Shown piece by piece: positions 54,601 through 62,710 of a DNA stretch of 64,000 nucleotides. The notes beneath the pieces are model-generated. The model searched no databases, was not told the origin of the DNA, and saw only the letters and a program-made list of their open reading frames with translations. The stretch's first letter is position 1; every line of letters begins with the position of its first letter. Position numbers and translations under genes: made by a program. This DNA comes from JBGSUZ01 sp043770095 (GTDB lineage: Bacteria; Bacillota; Clostridia; Peptostreptococcales; Acidaminobacteraceae), in assembly GCA_043770095.1 (NCBI GenBank), contig JAYVIR010000049.1:116102-180101 (forward strand), read 5' to 3'.

Positions 54601-55594
54601 TGATGCGACATCTGTGACTTTAGTCTTTAATAAAGAACTGGATGCGGCTCAGGCGAACGATTATAGAGTGACAACAGATTCAGCCGATATAGTGCCGCAA
54701 TTCGCTGAATTTGTGAATAACAAACGAGATACCGTTCGTATTTACTTTGACAGCACAACCATGAGTCTTGGCAAGGCTTACAAAGTGAAGATCGCTACAA
54801 ATGCGATTGCGGATATTTATGGCAAGACAAATGGCTATTCTCAGGAAGAGTACTTTGGTCTTTCGAGTGTTGGCCGTTCAAAAGTAACCATCAGCGATTT
54901 TGGTTCGGTAGGAACAAGCACTCTCAGAGTTATGTTCTCTAAACCGATTGCCAATACTTTGGGAATGATGACTGGCGCAGACTTTACGATTCTAGGTACC
55001 GCGTCAGGCGGCGCTTGGGTAATAGACAAAGCGTACTCAAATGGCACGGTAGTGCTTCCGGATTCGCTCGGTCGCCTTCCTCAAAACCAGCATGTGGATA
55101 TTTTAGACCTTAAATGCTCTAAAGTACTCAGCAAAGACATTACCTATACGCTCAGCTTTACAACCTCTCTTGCTTTTGTGGCAAAAGATGGCGCTGTAAT
55201 TGATGGCACGCCTAGTCGAAGCACGCTTGGTCAGCTTAATTTAGACACTCTTAAATTGACAAGCGGAATCAGTACGACGGCGCTCGGCAGCGGTGGATTA
55301 AAAGCAAGTGTGACGGATACACTTTTAAGTTCTTATACGATTAAAAGCGCTTATACAAAAGTAGGCGCATTCGTCAAAGTCTCTTCACCAGTGCCTTATG
55401 ATACACAGGTGAAGCTCATTGAAGGCATCAATGGTTTTGACAAAACGAAACTCGTCGCTAAAAACGTGAGCGGCGTTACTGACTTTACGTTAACGGGTTT
55501 AACGGCAGGTAATTATGACCTTGTAGTGGTGTTCTATAATCAAAAGAACGAACTGGTTGGCTATTACCTTGTCAGCACGGTAGCTGTGAACTAA
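51683..55594 (+). CDS. Second S-layer protein paralogue (SLH repeats, SbsA-type Ig-like repeats)
   Basis: The 1303-residue exported protein has a signal peptide (cleavage near SFA-ES) and N-terminal SLH repeats (about 32-75, 85-142, then degenerate to about 185). Many Ig-like repeats follow. It is clearly paralogous to the protein at 46346: both have MKRIL starts, PSTSxDV...WYAPYxAxAE...WTAGxxxxxFxP blocks, LDxxTVKLVF, NFVG/FRFVG ends and FGTxIGYGxxVTKI. Codon use is ordinary for the region, with GCG, GGC and ACG present, unlike the major gene. That suggests lower or conditional expression. TAGGAGGAG lies before the ATG. It may be an alternative or minor lattice subunit. Confidence 0.9.
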   Translation: MKRILACILAVLITFIAVPVSFAESPATTKTPGQTLAGLGLVSGYANGDLAESDQLTRAQMMVLIAQLKGENEMAKNYALPSTSIDVDPYAWYAPYIAYAESRNWTAGVSKNRFGPDEKLTSQQAATFMLKILGYPVTNYDTVMDQAYALGLLKNSTTVATEKINRGSVFQYMLNTLYTPTANSSVTLGVSLGVVKPEKPAVVVPKYIVKSISTLSNTLLEVKLTDPTTVAEMGQFVVRSGNGTLLELVKADLIDPKTIWLTTKAQTPGSQYTLLADKEFRFAGMSRDILAPILVKDSSRVLDFITVKLVFDKDMDPRSALDVANYKAEGGITFLSAKFDKDKDGNDIKTSVILSSSSQERNKLYTVNVQKQVVDVSGNSVSTEEERNIFRFVGLVADNTAPRLTSVYSLNAQKLMVLFDDQSDLDIASAENVGNYNVINRTNVNNGVNVISAKVIKNTSDKYLLVELRTTQQVTGNSYEISISNVTDKFGNIISSTNSYKGSFTGQAADTNGPKLLFLQPISNIRVDLMFDETVTKETAEVTANYSVDGNLSIVKAERDADDNKKVHLTTTSQLSSTLYKIKAFGVMDEFGNVNSNTSSNTAYFNGMYEDISRPKVATATASVEDNKTYVTVTYTKNMGDSAKIGSNYYFGTDIGYGLAVTKISETQYKVRTNGQSEGTSYSVSVGNVLDASGNGLDDSYIKATFFGKAVSDSEPPKIAYVVTADKKTIRFAFNRPMQTSSTGQVVASDGIAKDSDISDPDNYQVFISGSTTPISLGSYKAYVDKDKMSVTLRFGTNVLDSDKNYTVQANATETTDPIDGTTTSLYAENGLSLTTSYASYGFRGSPIDAPKPRIVSAFATSTNTIEIKFSTGVKLGTFTGTSLTLTGNGQTLIAVPANTMVSTTDTTMLLVRLSGKMSTSSAQYQVRIDDLSCIKDMYDDLILDSTSGGNVATLYSNSIENDGPSLNSVAANDATSVTLVFNKELDAAQANDYRVTTDSADIVPQFAEFVNNKRDTVRIYFDSTTMSLGKAYKVKIATNAIADIYGKTNGYSQEEYFGLSSVGRSKVTISDFGSVGTSTLRVMFSKPIANTLGMMTGADFTILGTASGGAWVIDKAYSNGTVVLPDSLGRLPQNQHVDILDLKCSKVLSKDITYTLSFTTSLAFVAKDGAVIDGTPSRSTLGQLNLDTLKLTSGISTTALGSGGLKASVTDTLLSSYTIKSAYTKVGAFVKVSSPVPYDTQVKLIEGINGFDKTKLVAKNVSGVTDFTLTGLTAGNYDLVVVFYNQKNELVGYYLVSTVAVN

Positions 55595-55605
55595 TCATTA
55601 TCTTG

Positions 55606-55640
55606 GAACGCCTGACTTAACGGTCGGGCGTTCTTTTTTA
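55606..55640 (+). terminator. Terminator after the second S-layer gene
   Basis: GAACGCCTGAC (55606-55616) pairs with GTCGGGCGTTC (55623-55633) with one T-G pair and a 6-base loop, followed by six T. Confidence 0.88.
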
Positions 55641-55753
55641 ATAAGAATGTATTAAGAGTCTCTTAAATAATTCTTTTTTAATACTTTTGGGAAAGCCTTA
55701 AAGGTATAATGACCTTAGATAGTCTATGTGATCTATGAGATGAGGTGTTTTGA
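55631..55753 (+). promoter_or_regulatory. Promoter/operator region of the TolC-like gene pair
   Basis: TTCTTTTTTAATA occurs twice (55631-55643 and 55671-55683). A perfect 15-base palindrome TTAAGAG-t-CTCTTAA lies between them (55652-55666). TATAAT at 55705-55710 is a -10 candidate and overlaps the inverted repeat AAGGT/ACCTT (55701-55716). No good -35 is seen, so activation by a bound protein is likely. Confidence 0.5.
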
Positions 55754-56998
55754 TTGAAACTGCGACCAATCATGGTTGGAACATTAACGATGGCACTTTT
55801 GCTAAATGGCGTAGCGCCGCTTAGTTACGGCGCAACGACTGCTCAAGCAACGAGTGTGGTAAAAACAAATGCAATGTCAGTGGATGAGGCGATGCAAAAA
55901 GCCAAGGCATACAGCATGCAAATACGGCAAATCACAGCTGCAAAGGAAAGCGCTATGAGAGGCTACTCAGCAGCTGAAAGCGGTGGTGCAAAAGCGGGAA
56001 ATATGTTGTATGAGTACAATGTGTTTCAGAAACTGAGTGAAAATGGCGCTACTGATCCTATGCAAGTGGCGACTCTCGAAATGTACCGAGCTATGTTTGG
56101 CGGATCACCGTCGCTTAGCTTTGAACAAATGTATGACCAATTTATCATTCCATCAGAAGTATCGCCTTATAAAGTCTACGTCCAATTTCAAGGACTGAAA
56201 CTAGACGAACCAAGTGTCATTTCAGGGGTAGAGTACCAAACCAAACAGATGTATTATGGCGTATTGTCCTACCAGCACAGTTTGCTGCTCATGCAAGAAT
56301 CCATCGGGATTACCCAGAAAAAGATTCAAGAACTGGAACTCAAATATAAAGCGGGACAAGTCGCTAAGGCAACGCTTGAAATGGAAAAACTGACGTATTC
56401 AAAGAACTTGCTGGAACTTGACAAGCAAAAAAAGGAATTGAAAATCCTTGAAACAAGCTTTAATGGATTGCTTGGAAATGCGGATAATACACCGGTTGTT
56501 CTTAAGGAAGTAGGGCTTCTGAATGCGCCTGGTGTGATCAGTTATGAAACCTTAGTGCTACAAGCCTTTAAAAATAGAGCCGACCTTAAAAAGAGTCAAC
56601 TTGAAATTGACAGCCTAACGCACGAAGTCAAAATCATGTCCGGGTATTTGAGAGATCCTAAGTCGGATAGACGAATAGATGCAGATCAACGTCTGCTTAG
56701 CGCAAAACTAGCAAAGATGACACTTGAGAATAACGTTAAAACTGAAATTCTTGACGCTTACAATACTTATAAACTGGCTCAGGAACAACTGAGTATTTCT
56801 GCAAAAAAAGTGGCGCTTTCAGAAAAGCAACTCTCTAAAATCAAGCAACTCCTTAAAGTGGGGTATGCTAAGAAGTTAGATGTGTTTGGGGTTGAACTTC
56901 AGCTTCAAAACAGCAAATTGGGTTATGAAAGTGCGGTGTATGAATACAATAAACAGCTAGATGCCATTTCGCGCATCACTGTTCATGCTTTAAATTAG
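55754..56998 (+). CDS. TolC-like (outer membrane efflux protein family) helical secreted protein
   Basis: The 414-residue protein starts at a TTG (55754) with GAGGTG upstream. A signal peptide is followed by two long helical hairpins in the TolC style: YKAGQVAKATLEMEKLTYSKNLLE near 195-230, and ADLKKSQLEIDSLTHEV with VGYAKKLDVFGVELQLQNSK further on. The regions where TolC has beta-barrel strands hold only short non-barrel linkers. It is therefore unlikely to form an outer-membrane pore and may be a helical coiled-coil surface or wall protein. It is followed by a related gene 10 bases downstream, and both follow the S-layer genes. Confidence 0.82.
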   Translation: MKLRPIMVGTLTMALLLNGVAPLSYGATTAQATSVVKTNAMSVDEAMQKAKAYSMQIRQITAAKESAMRGYSAAESGGAKAGNMLYEYNVFQKLSENGATDPMQVATLEMYRAMFGGSPSLSFEQMYDQFIIPSEVSPYKVYVQFQGLKLDEPSVISGVEYQTKQMYYGVLSYQHSLLLMQESIGITQKKIQELELKYKAGQVAKATLEMEKLTYSKNLLELDKQKKELKILETSFNGLLGNADNTPVVLKEVGLLNAPGVISYETLVLQAFKNRADLKKSQLEIDSLTHEVKIMSGYLRDPKSDRRIDADQRLLSAKLAKMTLENNVKTEILDAYNTYKLAQEQLSISAKKVALSEKQLSKIKQLLKVGYAKKLDVFGVELQLQNSKLGYESAVYEYNKQLDAISRITVHALN

Positions 56999-57008
56999 GA
57001 GGCAGACC

Positions 57009-58157
57009 ATGCATATGAAAAGAATAATGATCAACACATTGATTGGAATGACAGTGCTTTCTGGACAGGCGTTTGCGGCTGCAGCTCCTAGTCCGACTCT
57101 GACACAGACACAGTCTCAAACTCAGACTTTAAGTTTAGCGCAAGCCCTACTCATGGCAACGACAAATGACCCTGAGCTGACCTTGATGGATGAAAAGATT
57201 GCATTGGCAGAGCGGGAACTGGTTCAAGTGAATGCGAATGCGGCGTACAAACGAACAGAGACGCATTATGAATATAACAAAGCAGACTATGTGAGTTATC
57301 GAAAATCATATTTGCTGACACCGCTTAAAAAAGAAAATTCAGTGGCGAGTATCAAGCGCCAAAAGGATTCGAAAATTAATAGCATAAAGCTAGACCTAAT
57401 GAACCAGTACTACGGGGTTCAAACGCAATTGGATACCTTAAGCGATGCGAAGCGTAGCCTTGCTTCTTTGGAGAAAGAAATTCAGGCGAAGTCCAAAGAG
57501 CTGGCACTCGGCAAAATCACGCAACTCGATTTTAACAGCTATGAAATCAAACAATTAGAAATGGAATTTAGCGTCAAGAAGGCTGAAATTGATTTGGCAA
57601 CAGGGTATATGAAATTTGCAAGTGCCGCGAATCAACCGCTGAGCTACAAGTTTACGCCAGTGGCATTTAATACAAGCGTTGCGCCATATGAAAACATCAA
57701 TTTAACCGATGTTTTGGCAAATGAGCGCAGTAAAAATGATGAGCTGCTTAACAAACAAGCTGCCATTAAAGAAATGGAAACTGAAATACAAATTAACATT
57801 GACAGTCAATATGAGATGGGTAACACAGACAGTGCGACCAATGTGCTTCAAGATGATTTAAAAGCCGCTCAAAAGGATTTGGCGAATATTGAGGCTACTA
57901 TAGACCTGAACTTGAGACTCGACAACTACAAGCTTCAGTCGAGCTACAACAGCATACTGGTCAGCAAAGCAAGTCTTGCACTCGCTCAAAAGGAATTTGA
58001 TGTGGCCAAAGCCAAGTACGGCGTAGGCACAATCAGTTTGATCGACTACTTGGCTAAGCAAGAAGCGCTTGATAAGGCAGACAGTAGCTATAGCAGCTCG
58101 GTGAGCCAGTATCAGATCGCTGTTGAGAAGTTTAAGATGGGGCATTTTGTGAAGTAG
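57009..58157 (+). CDS. Second TolC-like helical secreted protein
   Basis: The 382-residue protein has a signal peptide (cleavage near AFA-AA), a Thr/Gln-rich stretch (TLTQTQSQTQTLSLAQA), and helical hairpins with the TolC-type motif YGVGTISLIDYLAKQEALDK near the end. As in the partner gene, no beta-barrel strands are visible. AGGAGGC precedes the ATG. The tandem pair probably works together, and a complex with the S-layer or an envelope transporter can be imagined but is not shown. Confidence 0.82.
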   Translation: MHMKRIMINTLIGMTVLSGQAFAAAAPSPTLTQTQSQTQTLSLAQALLMATTNDPELTLMDEKIALAERELVQVNANAAYKRTETHYEYNKADYVSYRKSYLLTPLKKENSVASIKRQKDSKINSIKLDLMNQYYGVQTQLDTLSDAKRSLASLEKEIQAKSKELALGKITQLDFNSYEIKQLEMEFSVKKAEIDLATGYMKFASAANQPLSYKFTPVAFNTSVAPYENINLTDVLANERSKNDELLNKQAAIKEMETEIQINIDSQYEMGNTDSATNVLQDDLKAAQKDLANIEATIDLNLRLDNYKLQSSYNSILVSKASLALAQKEFDVAKAKYGVGTISLIDYLAKQEALDKADSSYSSSVSQYQIAVEKFKMGHFVK

Positions 58158-58199
58158 CAGAGTGCATGGCATAGAATTTTAGACCAATAGACAGACAAA

Positions 58200-58245
58200 G
58201 AACCCCGTAAAAGACGTTATTAACGTCTTTTATGGGGTTCTTTTG
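58200..58245. terminator. Bidirectional terminator between the TolC-like pair and the ligase gene
   Basis: GAACCCC-g-TAAAAGACGTT and AACGTCTTTTA-t-GGGGTTC form a near-perfect stem with one internal mismatch, followed by TTTT. It sits between convergent genes. Confidence 0.92.
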
Positions 58246-58267
58246 TGTGTTGTCATATTTAAAATTA

Positions 58268-60034
58268 TTATGCTTTAAACAAATCCTTAAATCCAAAACC
58301 GACAAAAGTCCAGAAGAAAGGAGAAACGTGCAAGTTACTGTCATAGAAGAGACCTGAACCAAGGTAGCCGAAAATACAGAGAATCAAGGCAAGGTTTAGT
58401 TTAAAGTCAGCATCTTCTTTAGAAATGTAAGAACGGTATAGTGTTCTTACAGAATAACCTATAACAGATAAGAGTAAGATCAAGCCTGGAATACCAAAGT
58501 TCATGGTCATTTGAAGCAGTATATTGTGTGCTTTATCAACAAGGGTGTTTGGGTTGCCATATACTTGGTATTTTAAGTTGTAGTCGTTTTGTGGGAATGC
58601 AACTGTGAAGTTGTCAGCGCCATAACCAACCAGTGGTGATGCCGCAATGAGTGGCAGTGTTCTCGACCAGATAAAGCCCCTTGCAGAACCAAAATTTTCG
58701 TGCCCGACAAATCCGCCAGAGCCTTTTGACGCTTCAAAAGGAACCGTTGTAGACATGCTATTGACATACATCATGCCATTTGGGTGGAGTATGAAGACCC
58801 AGTTGGCGTTTTCAATTTTAAAGTTAATAAAAGCCATACCATTTTCAGTGACGCCGGTTGAGAAGAAGACTTCGTTAAAATCTGGGCTGACAATATTGTA
58901 GTAGCCATCTGGATTGGGAGTGCTGGTAACGTTTAATTGAACCTGATCATTGTTGTAGAATATCACGCTGTCAAGTGTTTGTGGATTCGCAGCAGCAATG
59001 AGTTTCTTGCCTTTGTATTCAATAATGGTTTGAAAACCATTCGTGCTGATGTTGCTCATGTTGTATGGAGGTGTGAATTTTTGGATGTTAAGAATGCTGT
59101 TTAGGCCACCACTAAAGAACAGGATCAAAGCAATTGTTGTAATGGAAACAGCACTTATTGTGAGTGTGCGTTGCATTTTTGTGCTTAATTTTTGAATGAC
59201 AAGCACAAAGCCGAGGATGCCCAACGAAAGCGCTAGTCCGGCAAAACCACCACTACTCTTAGAACCAACTAAATTGATTGCTAACAAACCACTGAATAAT
59301 GACCACAGGCCTTTAAATAGAAATGATTTTTCTCTATAGATCATAAAGAGCGAAATTGGCATTAAAGTGGCAACGTACATGGCTACAAAGTTAGGGTTGT
59401 AGAGTGTTGAATAAACACGATTGGCTTCAAAGGCAAAGGTTGCGGATTTAGCCACATCTAAAGGCATAATCAAAGCTTTAAACCAATCCATTCTAATCAA
59501 GTCATGGCTGAGAAATTGACTTAGGCCAAGTCCGGTTACCAGTAGACCGCTGAATAAAATAATTCGCAAAATGCCAGTGCGGTAAGCTTCCAGTTTAACC
59601 AAAGAACCAATGTAAAGCGCAAAGGCAATATACGTTAGCCAAACAAGGACACCTTCAAATTTCTCGACCATGCCCCATATGGCTGCATGAGGAAAGCTAG
59701 CGGTAAGTGTAGTCAGTATTAACCACGCCACAGTAGCGCCAATGAGCATTAAAGGACGAGCATTTTTTTTATTCTTAAATGGAACGCCGCCCACGTGAAA
59801 ATATAAAAACAATAAAGAAAGGACGCCAGAAACAAGAATGAGCTGTTGCTTACCATAAGCAAATAAATCTGCAACCATATAGCCTTCTAGTTTCCAAGTG
59901 ACGGGAAGTGCAGGGTATTTAACTGGGAAATACCGAATAAACAAAGGTGTAAGTCCTAACAATAGAATTGCAGGAATAAGCATAAGCCAGTGTTTTAACT
60001 CTATTTTTGTAGAGGGTTGTGAGTTTTTTTGCAT
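58268..60034 (-). CDS. O-antigen ligase/polymerase (Wzy_C family) membrane protein
   Basis: The 588-residue polytopic protein has about a dozen hydrophobic segments. A large soluble loop lies at about 310-460 outside the membrane, followed by the Wzy_C signature region: GFIWSRTLPLIAASPLVGYG, DNFTVAFPQND and DKAHNILLQ. The family joins lipid-linked glycans to lipid A, proteins or other chains. In some Gram-positive S-layer glycan loci a homologue transfers the glycan to the S-layer protein. Here the gene lies between the S-layer cluster and the rhamnose genes, so such a role is an attractive inference. AGGAGGAC precedes the ATG. An extended -10 TGCTATAAT reads leftwards near 60069-60077. Confidence 0.86.
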   Translation of the reverse strand: MQKNSQPSTKIELKHWLMLIPAILLLGLTPLFIRYFPVKYPALPVTWKLEGYMVADLFAYGKQQLILVSGVLSLLFLYFHVGGVPFKNKKNARPLMLIGATVAWLILTTLTASFPHAAIWGMVEKFEGVLVWLTYIAFALYIGSLVKLEAYRTGILRIILFSGLLVTGLGLSQFLSHDLIRMDWFKALIMPLDVAKSATFAFEANRVYSTLYNPNFVAMYVATLMPISLFMIYREKSFLFKGLWSLFSGLLAINLVGSKSSGGFAGLALSLGILGFVLVIQKLSTKMQRTLTISAVSITTIALILFFSGGLNSILNIQKFTPPYNMSNISTNGFQTIIEYKGKKLIAAANPQTLDSVIFYNNDQVQLNVTSTPNPDGYYNIVSPDFNEVFFSTGVTENGMAFINFKIENANWVFILHPNGMMYVNSMSTTVPFEASKGSGGFVGHENFGSARGFIWSRTLPLIAASPLVGYGADNFTVAFPQNDYNLKYQVYGNPNTLVDKAHNILLQMTMNFGIPGLILLLSVIGYSVRTLYRSYISKEDADFKLNLALILCIFGYLGSGLFYDSNLHVSPFFWTFVGFGFKDLFKA

Positions 60035-60150
60035 AATGTCCTCCTAGTTTGTTATTTGCATCAAAACTATTATAGCAAAATAATGGGAATGCAGATAGAG
60101 TGTATATAAATTAAATGTTTATTACGAATAGAAACTGTTAATCAATTTCC

Positions 60151-60180
60151 AGTCGTTATGTTATAATGGTGTTAACGACT
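60151..60180. promoter_or_regulatory. Inverted repeat bracketing the -10 element of the rhamnose operon
   Basis: AGTCGTTA (60151-60158) and TAACGACT (60173-60180) are perfect 8-bp arms around TATAAT at 60162-60167. The 22-base centre spacing equals about two helical turns. TATAATGG recurs at 60183. The arrangement looks like a repressor site over the promoter. Confidence 0.55.
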
Positions 60181-60201
60181 ATTATAATGGGGTAAATATA
60201 A

Positions 60202-60759
60202 ATGGGCAAATTTAATATAATAAAAACGAAAATTAATGACTTAATCATCATTGAGCCAACTGTATTCGGAGACAATCGAGGTTATTTTATGGAAGTCTAT
60301 AATGCAGAAGATTTCAAAGCTGCTGGGTTAGAACTTGATTTTGTACAAGACAATGAATCGAAGTCTAAAAAAGGTGTTCTCAGAGGGCTTCATTTCCAAA
60401 CAAATAACCCACAAGGAAAACTAGTAAGGGTCATTCAAGGTGAAGTTTTTGACGTGGCTGTGGATTTAAGAAAAGACTCAATTACATATGGACAGTGGGA
60501 AGGTGCCTATTTAAGCGGTGCGAATAAAAAAATGTTCTACATTCCTCCGGGATTTGCGCATGGCTTTTTAGTTACGTCTGATGAAGCTATTTTTACGTAT
60601 AAATGTACGAGTCTATATGATCCAATAAGCGATTCAGGTATTTTATACAACGATCCTGAAATTGGCATTGAGTGGCCACTTGAGACTATTGAAACATTGC
60701 TGTTATCGGAAAAAGACCGTCAACAAAAAACATTGAAAGAAATGAACATAAAATTCTAA
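60202..60759 (+). CDS. rfbC: dTDP-4-dehydrorhamnose 3,5-epimerase
   Basis: The 185-residue cupin-fold enzyme has DNRGYFMEVYN, the substrate-contacting VLRGLHFQ with catalytic His, DVAVDLR, PPGFAHGFLV and YKCTSLYDP with the conserved Tyr. It epimerises dTDP-4-keto-6-deoxyglucose at C3 and C5 in dTDP-L-rhamnose synthesis. It is the first gene of the rfbC-rfbB-rfbD operon. The ribosome site GGGG is weak and the leader short. Confidence 0.95.
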   Translation: MGKFNIIKTKINDLIIIEPTVFGDNRGYFMEVYNAEDFKAAGLELDFVQDNESKSKKGVLRGLHFQTNNPQGKLVRVIQGEVFDVAVDLRKDSITYGQWEGAYLSGANKKMFYIPPGFAHGFLVTSDEAIFTYKCTSLYDPISDSGILYNDPEIGIEWPLETIETLLLSEKDRQQKTLKEMNIKF

Positions 60760-60785
60760 AATAGTTAATATGGAGGATTTATAAG

Positions 60786-61844
60786 ATGGTTAAAATGCTG
60801 GTTACTGGAGGCGCAGGATTTATCGGCTCCAATTTTGTTAAATTGATTCATGGAAAGCACCCTGAGATCAGAGTGGTCAACTTAGATTTGTTAACGTACG
60901 CCGGAAATCTTGAGAACATTAAAGAAATTCAACAAGGCGTGAACTATAGATTTGTAAAAGGCTCCATTACAGACGAATTGCTTTTAAAGCAATTGTTTGA
61001 AGAAGAAACTTTTGACTATGTGGTAAACTTTGCTGCAGAAAGTCATGTGGACAGAAGTATTGAAGACCCGGCAGTCTTTGTAAGAACCAACGTGCTTGGA
61101 ACGCAAACCATTCTAGACGCAAGTAAAACCGCGTGGCAAATAGGAAAAGATGAGTTTGGTTATCCTGTGTATAAAACAGGCGTAAAATACCTTCAAGTCT
61201 CGACGGATGAAGTCTATGGCACACTAGGTAAAACAGGCATGTTTATGGAAACAACGCCACTTGCGCCAAATAGCCCGTATTCGGCTTCAAAAGCATCATC
61301 AGACTTCATTGTAAGAGCCTATTTTGAAACGTTTAAGTTTCCAATGAACATTACGCGTTGTTCAAATAACTACGGACCTTACCAGTTTCCTGAGAAGTTA
61401 ATTCCATTAATCATCAACAATTGTAAAAATGAAAATAGCCTTCCTGTTTACGGGGACGGCATGCAAATAAGAGATTGGCTCCATGTACAAGACCACTGTG
61501 AAGCTATTTTGACAGTCTTATTTAAAGGCGTACAAGGTGAAGTATACAACATTGGCGGCAATAACGAAAAAGCCAATATTGAAATCGTAAAACTCATTAT
61601 TGAAACGCTAAGTAAGTCAGAAAACCTAATTAAATATGTAGAAGACCGCCTTGGACATGACAGACGCTATGCCATAGACAACACAAAGATCACAACAGAA
61701 CTTGGTTGGGCTCCAAAGTATACGTTTGAAGAAGGTATGAAAGAGACTATTCAGTGGTACTTGGACAATGAAACTTGGCTTAACAATGTCATTAATAAGG
61801 ATTATTTAGCGTATTATGATAAGATGTATACAACTAGAGCTTAG
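60786..61844 (+). CDS. rfbB: dTDP-glucose 4,6-dehydratase
   Basis: The 352-residue short-chain dehydrogenase-fold enzyme has the NAD motif GGAGFIGSNFV, NFAAESHVDRS, the active-site STDEVYG and YSASKASSD with catalytic Tyr and Lys. It converts dTDP-glucose to dTDP-4-keto-6-deoxyglucose. TGGAGG lies before the ATG. It sits between rfbC and rfbD. The first pathway gene, rfbA (glucose-1-phosphate thymidylyltransferase), is not in the window. Confidence 0.96.
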   Translation: MVKMLVTGGAGFIGSNFVKLIHGKHPEIRVVNLDLLTYAGNLENIKEIQQGVNYRFVKGSITDELLLKQLFEEETFDYVVNFAAESHVDRSIEDPAVFVRTNVLGTQTILDASKTAWQIGKDEFGYPVYKTGVKYLQVSTDEVYGTLGKTGMFMETTPLAPNSPYSASKASSDFIVRAYFETFKFPMNITRCSNNYGPYQFPEKLIPLIINNCKNENSLPVYGDGMQIRDWLHVQDHCEAILTVLFKGVQGEVYNIGGNNEKANIEIVKLIIETLSKSENLIKYVEDRLGHDRRYAIDNTKITTELGWAPKYTFEEGMKETIQWYLDNETWLNNVINKDYLAYYDKMYTTRA

Positions 61845-61853
61845 GAGTGTGTT

Positions 61854-62708
61854 ATGAGAATATTGGTAACGGGTTCTAAGGGTCAACTTGGAAGAGAATT
61901 ATGTGAAACCCTAAGTTTAAATAAAGACATTCAAGTGATTGGTCATGACAGAGACACTCTGGACATTACATGCTGGTCAGAAGTAATTAGAGAAGTCACG
62001 GACGTAAAGCCTAATGTGATCATCAATACAGCGGCATATACGAATGTGGACGCTTGTGAGACTGACTATAGTGGTGCTCATGCAGTTAATGTTATAGGCG
62101 CAATGCATATGGCAAGAGCGGCGGAAATAGTAGGCTCTAAAATTATTCACATTTCAACAGACTTTGTGTTTGATGGTAAAAAAGGAAGCGACTATTTTGA
62201 ATATGATGCAACCAATCCGTTATCTGTTTACGGAAAGACAAAGCTTGCGGGGGAATGGGCAGTTAGAAATGAATGTCGCAATCATTTCATTATTAGAACC
62301 TCATGGCTATATGGAAAATACGGCAATAATTTCGTTAAAACAATGATTAAAATAGGCAAGCAAAACGATGAAATAAAAGTGGTGACGGACCAAGTAGGTT
62401 CTCCAACTTATGCGACTGATCTGGTAGGTGTGATTGAAAAATTCTTAAACTCTGAAACATATGGCATTTATCATTTTTCAAACAAAGGACATTGTAGTTG
62501 GAACGAATTTGCAAAAGAAATTTTTGTTCAAATGAAAATGAACACAGTAGTTCAAGAGACTACATCGGTTGAGTTTATTAGACCAGCGGCAAGACCAGCG
62601 TATTCGGTAATGGATACGGATATGATTAAAGCTTCACTTAGGTTGGATATTGAAGATTGGAAAGTATCTTTAGGGAAATTCATTTCCAACGGTGGAGACG
62701 AGTGGTAG
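61854..62708 (+). CDS. rfbD: dTDP-4-dehydrorhamnose reductase
   Basis: The 284-residue enzyme has the nucleotide motif TGSKGQLGREL, NTAAYTNVDACE, HISTDFVFDG and YGKTKLAGEW with catalytic Tyr/Lys. It reduces the keto intermediate to dTDP-L-rhamnose with NAD(P)H. TAGGAGTG lies just before the ATG. The glycosyltransferase gene starts 2 bases after its stop. Confidence 0.95.
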   Translation: MRILVTGSKGQLGRELCETLSLNKDIQVIGHDRDTLDITCWSEVIREVTDVKPNVIINTAAYTNVDACETDYSGAHAVNVIGAMHMARAAEIVGSKIIHISTDFVFDGKKGSDYFEYDATNPLSVYGKTKLAGEWAVRNECRNHFIIRTSWLYGKYGNNFVKTMIKIGKQNDEIKVVTDQVGSPTYATDLVGVIEKFLNSETYGIYHFSNKGHCSWNEFAKEIFVQMKMNTVVQETTSVEFIRPAARPAYSVMDTDMIKASLRLDIEDWKVSLGKFISNGGDEW

Positions 62709-62710
62709 AA

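Noticed and set aside
46346..55594. Recent tandem gene duplication in the S-layer genes
   Set aside because: The paralogues share blocks of protein similarity but no long stretches of identical DNA, so any duplication is old.
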